In this document: in pieces, positions 40,001 to 47,925 of the stretch | Numbering within the stretch: the first letter of the stretch is position 1 | Layout: each line of letters opens with the position of its first letter | Assembly (NCBI GenBank): GCA_946965045.2 | Contig: OX337236.1 | Location: 2,542,001 to 2,606,000, forward strand | Length of the DNA: 64,000 nt | Source: Epithemia pelagica | Taxonomy: Eukaryota; Bacillariophyta; Bacillariophyceae; Surirellales; Surirellaceae | Direction of reading: 5' to 3' | The notes under the pieces: generated by a model | The model's database searches: none | What the model was told of the DNA's origin: nothing | What the model saw: only the letters and a program-made list of their open reading frames with translations | Translations under genes and position numbers: made by a program

Positions 40001-41141
40001 CAGCATCAAGAAGCAGGCGGAAATATGATTGATAACAGAGAGACTTGGCTCCAGATTTTGTGTTGACAACGTTATCCAAGATCTTGACTCGTCTTAAATC
40101 AGGTACTTTTTCAACAGCTTGCATAAGGAAGGTCATCCTTGTATGGTCATGGATACGATCCGACAGTGGTACAAGGTTATCCAGAAGTCGTAGCTGTTCT
40201 TGGAAATGTAGGAGAAACTGACGAGTTGTACCACGCCAAGAGTCATCCAGTCGAAGATTCGAAATGTAGCTTGTTAGGCGTAACACTTCTCGCTTAGCTA
40301 GATCAGATTCAGTGTGTAGAACATGGAGTTTCTTCAAGACGGCTCTTGCATCTTCATCATGTTCATGTTCTCGAACGTATGCTCTTCCTTGGTCGGTTTG
40401 GATAATACGTACAAGTACAGAATAGACAAAGACTTGTTGTTCTCGGAAGAGTAACTCTGCGCATTCGTCATCCTTGGGTACCTTGTAATTGAAATCAAGA
40501 ACATTCGACAATCCTTGTGCTTTCGCAGTTGATTTGAATACACGCCAAAACGAATCAAAGTATCGTTCGTCTTTGAATGATTCAAATGCTGTTGCATCTC
40601 TTTTGGTTCCTTTCTTGAAAGCAGAGAGATCTAACATGGATTGAGATGTTGTAGAGGATGTAGTGGGAGATCGGGATGATACGGAGTGTGCAGGTGATTT
40701 CAGAGGAGAAACTAGGTCTTGGTTCATACCAGACTTGGTAAAGTCGGTGTTGATCCTCCAATCGTCATATTGGTCCCTCGTGAGGTTCATCCATGTAGCA
40801 CGGGGTAGTTTTCCATGTTGGAGTTGCCGTTGTTGTAGTAACCAATATGCCATTAGTTTGAGTTGTAATCTTGTACTTGTCTGTAGGTCGTTGACTTGCT
40901 TTCCAACCTTGTATTGCATGAGATCCTTGAGTGTCTCCTCAGGATCAGTTGCAACATGGTCGAGGACATGAAGGATATGTTCAAAACCATGATGTCGCAT
41001 CCACTTTTGAAGTGATTGGGCTCGTTCATCATTACAACCAAAGATGCCTTTAGTTATATGGTCGAAGAGATCTTGGTCGGTTATATGACTTGACTTGTCC
41101 TCAGGAGGAGTAAACGGTGTCTTGGGAGGTGTCGCTTCCAT
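37077..41141 (-). CDS. gag: Element 3 gag-protease-integrase ORF
   Basis: 1354 residues. About residues 180-390 form a long helical gag (FDSFWRVFKSTAKAQGLSNV, GTTRQFLLHFQEQLRLLDNL, MTFLMQAVEKVPDLRRVKIL). The protease has LIDRGANGGLAG (Asp near 577; Arg in place of the usual Ser/Thr). The integrase has DSIFSD (Asp near 865), LISDGGSSL (Asp near 923) and HQNKAENRYQ (Glu near 958), a canonical D-58-D-35-E spacing. A chromo-like or target-binding tail follows (KYNVLVDWETGETTYEPLSL). The ORF ends in TGA just inside the RT domain. The gag lacks a CCHC knuckle that I can see. Complete and without other breaks. Confidence 0.93.
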   Translation of the reverse strand: MEATPPKTPFTPPEDKSSHITDQDLFDHITKGIFGCNDERAQSLQKWMRHHGFEHILHVLDHVATDPEETLKDLMQYKVGKQVNDLQTSTRLQLKLMAYWLLQQRQLQHGKLPRATWMNLTRDQYDDWRINTDFTKSGMNQDLVSPLKSPAHSVSSRSPTTSSTTSQSMLDLSAFKKGTKRDATAFESFKDERYFDSFWRVFKSTAKAQGLSNVLDFNYKVPKDDECAELLFREQQVFVYSVLVRIIQTDQGRAYVREHEHDEDARAVLKKLHVLHTESDLAKREVLRLTSYISNLRLDDSWRGTTRQFLLHFQEQLRLLDNLVPLSDRIHDHTRMTFLMQAVEKVPDLRRVKILDNVVNTKSGAKSLCYQSYFRLLLDAAFDHDQATRTSASNRRRHVKQHEFQLDEPFEPVEPPDYQINNTNIQSEKSPTSSKISLPRDVWFKLSEEDRQIIVDFNKSVQDSPTTPRKVQTHSLDIDPEPDPDPDANNVGDIHQDAPEQDPFDTSSDPVTQFVHQAIASTDINHPASDLSNILSTSTTKSSPKVKFKSSADHKQKVHMSRYLFSRKSTFSGNQLIDRGANGGLAGSDMRILAKTGRHITIVGIDNHELTGLPVVTCAAKFDTSDGPIIGIFNEYAHYGKGLSIHAPAQFEHFGLSVDERSVKVDGKQRITTLDGRALPLRIKDGLAYIQSLGIPSDDDMDRYPHIVFTSPHIWDPSVLDHTHPDPHQDPAPNWTSVETDGSMETYPYDQYGEYTDRIVCTLNLLLDLPYDHGPDTPSFFSIYADQDGNDPTLHASVHKLYKEQYDWKKFRPFFGWQSEDVIADTFKHTTRHGHISFDQDTLKKHFKARNPILNLPRRHEPVATDSIFSDTPAVNHGGKIAQIFVGRDTLVTDIYGIKSTKQFVNTLQDNIRTRGVMETLISDGGSSLISHKVKDILRTLLIGEYRSEPYHQHQNKAENRYQTVKRMTNAIMNASGCPASAWLLCLEYVCDLLNHTSSPTHSGRTPLEALNGTPPDITHLLFFPFWDEVYYRVDPSEPTSGSYPSSPDEKLGHWVGFAHNVGDAFTWKILTADNVIIYRSAVRRVASTTPNLRVDISSGEESPHKPTDKQGDTVFIRSRSEDPSTPMPTIDYDDLVGRTFLCDTEENGERHRARVIKRVVDLEQDATKQEDRLKYIFRKSNSNVDEMISYNQLMEYIERDNQAQTTGDSLFRFRDVIAHQGPLNSSDPDYKGSKYNVLVDWETGETTYEPLSLIANDDPITVAIYAKKNGLLDLPGWKHLKRYVKTSKRLIRAAKQSRIKQVRRSIKYKFGFQVPRTYEEAVELDKQFGNTKWQDATELELSQFQSYNTFKNH

Positions 41142-41475
41142 GATGTTATTTGGTTGGTTCGATGTTTATTTAATGTGCGGTGTGATGTGGTTTATTTAAT
41201 GTGTGATGTGATGTGAACCCGGATGTACCACGTGTGCCACGTATGTACCACGTATATGATACCCGGATGTGTGTTGTGATGTGCGACTCCTGGAAATTTC
41301 CGTTGATTCCGACAAAATTTCGCCGAGTTTCAACAAATTTTCGCCGAATTTTCGCGATTTGACGGGAATGTGTGGCGTGTTGTGCGACCAAGGGTACCCG
41401 GATGTGCGTTGAGTTTAAGTCTTGGACGGAACTCGGTCTTGTGTCTGGTTTGGTGTAGAAACTACGTAAAGTTAC
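41142..41475 (-). other. Element 3 spacer between extra ORF and gag
   Basis: 334 bp without coding evidence. It contains repeats of a tgtgatgtg/acccggatgtg type motif and accacgtgtgccacgta elements (41227-41270), which may be a packaging or internal regulatory region. Confidence 0.45.
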
Positions 41476-42231
41476 TTATTCTTGGTCACTTTCGGCTCGG
41501 TACTGAAGACGAGATGCGGAATCGGTCACTGTAGTGGCTAGTTCTTCAACGTCGTCGTCTTCCAACAAGTGGTTCACGTGTTGAGTGAAGAGAGGGTAGA
41601 TAGTCGCACGAAAATCCTGGCAGAGATGGATCTCGTGAACAAAGGAGACGTACTCGTCGAGACGAGTAGTCGGAGTAGGTAGCGGATTCGTCGTCGAGTT
41701 GACGATCCAGATGGTGTGGAAGTAGTTGGTTGGACGTTCAAAGGAGATGAATCGAATACGGATGGGTTCCACAGGGTTGCCCAACAGGGCTTGGACAATG
41801 AAACGGCGTCTCGAGCACTGGTTCAAGAGGTCGAGAAGTCGTTGGATGTCCTCAAGGTCAGTCACGGGTTGGACGGACTGGAAATCGATCTCGCGTTCGG
41901 TTGTGGAACGGATCACGTCGGGGTCGGTAGTCGACTCAGTCGGCTCGCGGAAGTGTCGGATATGCGCAGTAAGAAGACGGCTCGTACGTCGGGTGCGAGT
42001 AGGGTTCAAACGGCGAGGCGGAGTCGAAGGTTGAGTCGGGATCGAAGGAGGCTGGACCACTTGGTCCGGGGTCTGGAAGGGATTCGGAGCACTGGCCTGA
42101 GTCGGGGTCGGTTTCGGAGTTTCAATCAAGGGCTCGCCCGGATGGGCCACGGGTGGATGGAGTTCCTCCCCGCTTTGTTGGAAGGAATGAAAGATGTGTC
42201 GAATAGAGAGGTTGGAATCGTCGTGTGACAT
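41476..42231 (-). CDS. Element 3 extra ORF between LTR and gag, unknown
   Basis: 251 residues from the first ATG (42231), 38 bp after the 5' LTR; a 334-bp spacer separates it from gag. The N-terminus MSHDDSNLSIRHIFHSF is followed by a Pro/Thr-rich region (about 25-90, with PNPFQTPDQVVQPPS) and a basic patch (RRLNPTRTRRTSRLL). The C-terminal 140 residues look folded (TDLEDIQRLLDLLNQCSRRR, EPIRIRFISFERPTNYFH, RLDEYVSFVHEIHLCQDF) and end in an acidic tail. No known retrotransposon domain is recognised. Because it lies in the leader of the genomic RNA it is expected to be the first protein made. A shadow ORF on the plus strand (41716-42228) is ignored. Confidence 0.65.
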   Translation of the reverse strand: MSHDDSNLSIRHIFHSFQQSGEELHPPVAHPGEPLIETPKPTPTQASAPNPFQTPDQVVQPPSIPTQPSTPPRRLNPTRTRRTSRLLTAHIRHFREPTESTTDPDVIRSTTEREIDFQSVQPVTDLEDIQRLLDLLNQCSRRRFIVQALLGNPVEPIRIRFISFERPTNYFHTIWIVNSTTNPLPTPTTRLDEYVSFVHEIHLCQDFRATIYPLFTQHVNHLLEDDDVEELATTVTDSASRLQYRAESDQE

Positions 42232-42253
42232 CGAAAGCTTCTCGGAAATAAAC

Positions 42254-42269
42254 GATGAGACTGTTAATC
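42254..42269 (-). promoter_or_regulatory. Element 3 candidate primer-binding site, tRNA-Asn anticodon arm
   Basis: Directly next to the 5' LTR. The plus strand reads gatgagactgttaatc, which contains the tRNA-Asn(GUU) anticodon loop CUGUUAA flanked by stem bases. The minus (coding) strand would thus pair with that tRNA region, like the half-tRNA primer of Drosophila copia. Confidence 0.5.
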
Positions 42270-43027
42270 TGATAAACTTCTCTCGATTCAACAGGGGTTA
42301 GACAGATAGTTAGGATAGGTAAAAGGCTCGCTGAGCCGACAATCGAATCACCAACCGATACAACAATCCTCCACGGGTCAGAGAAGAGTTGCAAGTCGAA
42401 GTCCGCCGTGGGTGGGGGCAGTCGGTCCACTGATAAGAGGTAAGTCTTAAGATGAGTGTTAAAATGGTGATATTAATGATTGTGAGACGATTACTAACTA
42501 AGGTGGTTGACGGTGCCGAAGTCCTGGCTCTTGCATACGGCCATGGATCTGGTGTGATAGGTCCTCACTGGTTGGAGTAGACCGGCATTGGTGTATATTG
42601 AATGTATAGGGTGATGGATAACATGTATGGGATGCAACAGCTCTTGCTTTGTCGTGGTATAAGTCTTGTCCTGGGCGCGTTGCTGTTTGCATTCTTGGAT
42701 TTGTGGGAACAGAGATATGGTCTCGCGTGATCGTGATTCGTGCTTTGATTACATAGACCGTTAGGTCGAATCGTGGATGCGCGTACTCGGATAGTAGAGG
42801 CGCGCACTTGATAGTTTTGGGCGCGCACGTGTTGGGCCATAGTTAATATCCGAGCGGTCGCCGATAACGCGTGCACTGCGAGCATGCCGTGGCCAAATTT
42901 ATAGTTTCGCGAGCATGCCGACATTCTTTTCTCACTTTTAGGAAAATGTCATCGGATGCCATAAAATACTAGCATCATTCGATGAGTTGTAGGTTTTGCC
43001 ACCTAGTTTTCGGTGAGAATCCTAACA
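42270..43027 (-). repeat. Element 3 5' LTR
   Basis: 758 bp, near-identical to 34708-35465. I see differences at the gggt/gggg site near 42296 and a c/t near 42997. Confidence 0.95.
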
Positions 43028-43032
43028 CCTGT

Positions 43033-46000
43033 GGGAACAAAGAGTACGAAGCTCATTTGCAGAACATGTTTTTGGATGGGCATGCAGCATATCCAGCGTC
43101 CTTAGCTGATGCTCGCGCCATAATCGACAATCGAATGACGAGCAAAAACAAGCAAGGTCCTACACCACAAGGACAACAACCTGATAATGCAACCGGAGTA
43201 GCATACGCCACTCATGAAGCTGCCACGACCGACAGTACCACGTCTACGATCACAAACAGTCAAGATGGGGTCAGCCAAAATAACGGTAACAGTAATGGAG
43301 GTGGGAACAATAAGCAGACAGATGATGCAGGATATGTTCATGAAACCTCACCCGAATGTGTTTTCTCTTCTCATTCCCAGGCTAGCACCATCCCAACGGA
43401 TTGGTTGTTGCTCGACAACCAGTCAACTGTAGACATCATTCACGACAAAGAACTCTTAAAAAACATCCACACCTCCGACAAGCCAATCACCATTCAGAGC
43501 CACGCTGGAACTCGTAAATTGAAGCAACAAGGACTACTCCCCGGATATGGGATAGTCTGGTTCGATGAGCAGTGTCCAGCGAACATCCTTTCCTTAAACA
43601 AAACCAAAACACGCTTCCAAGTCAAATTTAACAGTGACCATGGCAATAACTTTACATTACACGACCGGTCATCAGGTAGACTGAAACACAAATTCAACGC
43701 CAGTCCTGAAGGCCTCTACTACATGAAATCTGGGAGTCTCCAAGGTAGCTTCTTAACTACGGTTAGTGAAAACGAAGCCCGTTATTCCCAAGCAGAGATT
43801 GATCGTGCAAAAGCAGCTAGATCTTTGTTAGCAAAAATAGGACGGCCGTCGACGAGAGACTACATCAAGATTCTCAAAGGGAACATGTTGCCCAATGCAA
43901 CAGTCACTGTCAACGACGTGAAACGTGCCGAACTACTGTACGGTCCGGATCTTGGTACACTGAAAGGAAAGACAACAAGGCGAAAGGCTCCATACGTTGA
44001 CACAAGTGATGTTGTGCCGCCCTCTATTGCAGAAGAGCACAAGGAAGTTACCATCGCCATCGACGTACTGCACGTGAATAACATTGCGTTCTTGGCTACT
44101 ACCTCACGCAAGATACACTTTGGAACCATTGCTGCCTTGTTGAACACCGATGATATCAACATCCTCCAAGCATTAAAGAACACCATAGCCATCTACCGTT
44201 GTGGCGGCCTGCGACCAAGACTGGTCTTGGCAGATGGAGCATTCACAAGCGATCACATGAAAGCCAGTCTACAGATGCTTGGAGTCTTACTCAACCCAAC
44301 AGCACGAGACGAACACGTAGGCGATATCGAGCGATACATCCGAACAATCAAAGAGAGGATGAGGTGTGTGTATAACACGTTGCCCTTTGATCAGATTCCT
44401 AAGGCCATGTTGATTGAAATGGCTAAGTTCGCAGTGTTCTGGCTCAACAGTTTCCCTCACCCATTGGGAATCTCTCAAACTGAGAGTCCACGACGCCTTG
44501 TAACTGGAGAAAACATCAACTACAATAAACATTGTCGCTATGAGTTCGGACAGTACGTGCAGTGCCATGAGCAACATGACAACACTATGGCACCAAGAAC
44601 TGTGGGTGCCATAGCTCTACGTCCAACCGGGAACAGGCAAGGTAGCTACTATTTCTTGAGTCTCAACAGCGGTCGCATTATCACCAGAAACCATGCAACC
44701 CCTCTGCCCATGCCTCAAGAGGTCCTTACGAGAGTTGAGAATCTGGCAATGGCACAGCAGATGCAGCCTGGGTTGGTGTTCGGGAACCGAGATAACAGGA
44801 TCCTGTTCATGGATCCTGATAATCCGATATATGATGAAGCCGATGATGAATCATATATGGATGAGGACGATCCTGATGAAGACCTACGTTATGATGACGA
44901 CCTCATTGCAGAAGAACTGGAACAACCAAACCAACAGGCCCCAGAACAAGAGTTCGATCAAGAGCCAGATCCAGAACCAGAACCACCTGTCAACCAACCA
45001 GTACCGGACGACATTGAATGGTTGGTGAATCAACTGCCTGTCCCAGTTGATCAACGGGAGAACAACGAAGCCATGGAAATCCAAGGAGTGGACGACATGG
45101 AAATCCAAGGAGTGGAAGCAGGTGAGAACCTAGCCGATCCGATGCCCGAGGAACCAGGGATCATGGAAGAGGAGGAGGAAATTGTGGATGATGAGAATTC
45201 AGTAGGAGAGGAGCTAGCCGGAGGAGAGGAACAAGAGGATTTGGAGGATGAAGAGGCATCAGAGGACTTGGAGCACGAAGACATCGCCACCGATCAAGAT
45301 AACAACAATCAAAACCCACGCTACAATCTAAGACCAAACAGGGAGCGTAGCTACAAACACCGCTACGAACAATCCTTTGCATGCCTTGATACTTTACCAC
45401 GTGGCCGATATGACGGTTACCTGCTTGACGGGGTGTTATTTCTCATCAATTCTGAAGTAAACGTGGCTACCCCCCAAATGTCCATGAAAAAGGGGATTAA
45501 ACTATTTGGAGACAAAGGTGTTGCTGCCGTCAAGAAAGAAATACAACAACTACATGATTGAGGAGTACTACGGGCAGTACACAAGTCTGATCTCACCTGG
45601 GATCAAATCAAAGAAGCCCTTGGATATCTTATGTTTTTAAAACGCAAACGTTGTGGTAAAATCAAGGGCCGTGGTTGCGCAGATGGCCGAAAACAACGAT
45701 CATACATCAACAAGGAACAGTCAGCCTCGCCTACAGTGGCATCGGAATCTGTTTTCATCACAGCGATCATTGATGCGCTTGAGAGGCGAGTCGTTGTGGT
45801 GGCCGACATTCCGGGTGCCTTCATGCACTCGGACATGGATCCGGAAGTGTACATGAGATTGGACGGCCTTATGGCAGAACTACTATTAGAAGTTGATCGG
45901 GCAGCTTATGAACCCTACCTAACCTACGAGAAGGGACAGCCCGTAATTTATGTCGAAATGTTGAAGGCACTCTACGGCACCTTGCGAGCCGCTCGATTAT

Positions 46001-47265
46001 TTTGGGAAAAGCTGTCAAGTGTGCTCAAGAGTTGGGGGTTTGAAATCAACCCGTATGATTCCTGTGTGGCGAATAAAACGGTAAAAGGCGAGCAACTAAC
46101 GGTCACATGGCACATAGATGATCTTAAGATCTCTCACGTGGACCAAGCTGTCGTGGACCAGTTTGTTAATGATCTCAAGGCCGAGTTTGGACAGTTGGGA
46201 GAGATATCTGTATCGGAAGGAAAACGACATGACTACCTTGGCATGTTCCTCGATTACAATGAGGATGGAGTAGTGCAAGTGGATATGCGATCCTACCTCT
46301 CCACTATCTTGGATGATTTGCCCAAGGAGTTCAAAGGCAAGGCACGATCACCGGCTGCAAAACACCTTTATCACACAGATGAGAGCACACGGAAACTGGA
46401 GCCGGAAAAAGCTGACCGGTATCATAGTATCACAATGCAATTGGCCTATCTGGCACAACGTGGAAGGCCCGATATACGGATGGCAGTTAATTTCCTCAGC
46501 ACACGAGTGGCACAGCCCGACGAGGACGATTACCGTAAACTTGGCAGAGTGTTGAAATACCTCCAATCCACATATGACTTGATCCTGCGTCTGGAAGGCG
46601 ACCAGGATGGGAAGGTCCTGTGATGGGCGGATGCATCCTACGCCACCCACCCCGATATGAAGGGACAAACAGGAGGATGCATGACCATGGGCAAAGGAGC
46701 CGTCATTACAGCATCCAACAAACAGAAGCTGGTGGCTCGCACTTCGACTGAGTGCGAGCTCATAGGAGTACATGACGTGTTGCCATCCATCATTTGGAGT
46801 AAGAATTTCTTGGAGGCACAAGGGTACCCATTGACCGATGTCATTTTACACCAAGATAACCAAAGTAGTATACTCCTGGAAAAGAACGGAAGACTATCAA
46901 GCTAAAAACGAACCAAACACATCAACCTGCGATACTTCTATGTGACAGATTGCATAAAGCGCAAAGAACTACAGGTTCAATTCTGTCCGACTGAGGACAT
47001 GATTGCCGATTTTTTTACCAAACCGCTACAAGGTCAAGCATTCTACCGTCTACGTGATGCCATCATGAATGTGCTTCCGAGTGATCCCTTTCACTCATCG
47101 CAAAGGAGTGTGTTGTGGCAAGATCAGGAAACGGTAGGACTCGACCAAAAGGCGACTGGCGAGAAGGCGAAAGAAGATGCAGATTGGATCTTGGTGAAGC
47201 GACGTGGCCAAAGAAAAGCAACGCAAACGAAACAAGAAGAAGCTCATTCTAAGGAGAATACGTAG
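43033..47265 (+). pseudogene. pol: Element 2 gag-pol, 3' part with three in-frame stops
   Basis: Continues the gag frame after Element 3. Protease LLLDNQSTVDII (Asn-Gln in place of Thr-Gly). Integrase with AIDVLHVNNI, LADGAFTSD and GDIERYIRTIKER. An acidic Pro/Glu linker. RT with KALYGTLRAARLFWE and TWHIDDLKISH. RNase H with ASYATHPDMKGQTGG, STECELIG, HQDNQSS and EDMIADFFTKPLQG. Three stops break the frame: TGA 45559-45561 (between QQLHD and GVLRAV), TGA 46621-46623 (at the Trp before ADASYA) and TAA 46903-46905. The final frame runs 51 codons into the 3' LTR, like Element 1. High similarity to Element 1 pol shows the two belong to the same lineage. Confidence 0.93.
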
Positions 47266-47320
47266 TTCGATAAGCCTATAAAGAGTTGCTTTTACGGCAC
47301 GGCTTGTTTGAGTTTCAACA
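47111..47320 (+). repeat. Element 2 3' LTR, intact
   Basis: 210 bp from tgttgtggcaag to gtttgagtttcaaca. Holds the small hairpin attctaaggagaat (47246-47259), which overlaps the exact complement of the candidate primer site. Confidence 0.95.
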
Positions 47321-47925
47321 GTTTCTTCGTCACTTTCTCACCTATGGTTGTTTGGACGTGTGATTCTTAGTTGGTCGGCCATGTAGCTCTTGGCGTAAAC
47401 TACATTCTTAGTTGGTCGGTCATGTAGCTCTTGGCGTAAACTACGCATGAAGGGGGAATCTTGTCGTGAATGTTGTTGAGTGATGGAGGGTGGTGTTTAA
47501 AAGTCACAAGCATATATATATCATCTATATATTCGTCTAGAATTTCTGTTTTTGTTGTCTTACGTGATGAGCTGTTTATCCAAAGCCTCCTTCGTCTCGC
47601 AATGGACTTTCTCACCTATGGTTGTTTGGACGTGTCATTCTTAGTTGGTCGGTCATGTAGCTCCTGGCGTAAACTACGCATGAAGGGGGAAGATAGATAG
47701 ATCTATTCGTGAATGTTGTTGAGTGATGGAGGTTGGTTGAAAGTCACAAACAATAAGGATTCGGTTTTCCGCCTGCATGCAGCTCATGCATATATATATT
47801 TTTTGCAAAGAAAACTCTTGAGTGCTCCGTCAGAGTGAGTGCAAAGGGCGATTTCGGAATCAAGTTGTTTGTTGGTGATCCGTGTAGTTTGCTTCGAAGG
47901 CCAATGTCTCTGCGGGAGAGCTCGA
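47321..47925. repeat. Continuation of the 239-bp tandem repeat, then unique spacer
   Basis: Starts with the right target copy gtttc of Element 2. A partial unit (47326-47530) has an internal 49-bp duplication of the ttggtcggtcatgtagctct segment. A further unit runs from 47531 to about 47770. The rest, to 47925, is 3' flanking sequence of the PDZ-like gene with no feature. Confidence 0.8.

Larger units (their letters stand above)
34708..43027 (-). mobile_element. Element 3: complete young Copia-type LTR retrotransposon
   Basis: 8320 bp, minus-strand coding, inserted in the gag of Element 2. LTRs of 758 bp (34708-35465 and 42270-43027) start TG and end CA and differ at only two sites that I could see, so insertion was recent. 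Target duplication cctgt (34703-34707 and 43028-43032). Coding order on the minus strand: extra ORF (42231-41476), gag-protease-integrase (41141-37077), RT-RNase H (37076-35460). Its polypurine tract reads tgtggggag before the 3' LTR. The primer site next to the 5' LTR fits a tRNA-Asn anticodon arm. It is clearly a different lineage from Elements 1 and 2 (protease DRGANGG, RT YVDD). Confidence 0.95.
29584..47320 (+). mobile_element. Element 2: Copia-type LTR retrotransposon with two nested insertions
   Basis: TSD gtttc on both sides (29579-29583 and 47321-47325). The 3' LTR is intact (47111-47320, 210 bp). The 5' LTR is split into 29584-29707 and 33038-33104 by insertion N. Inside, an extra ORF (33163-33831) precedes gag-pol, which is split at 34707 by Element 3 (34708-43027, with TSD cctgt). 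Removing the two insertions leaves about 6.1 kb. The pol frame has three in-frame stops, so it is defective. The 67-bp right part of the 5' LTR is identical to the 3' LTR, so the insertion is not old. Polypurine tract aaaggagtg (47102-47110). Confidence 0.93.

Noticed and set aside
42565-42924. 119-residue minus-strand ORF in both Element 3 LTRs
   Set aside because: Lies wholly inside the LTR, has no motif and its two copies are identical only because the LTRs are.
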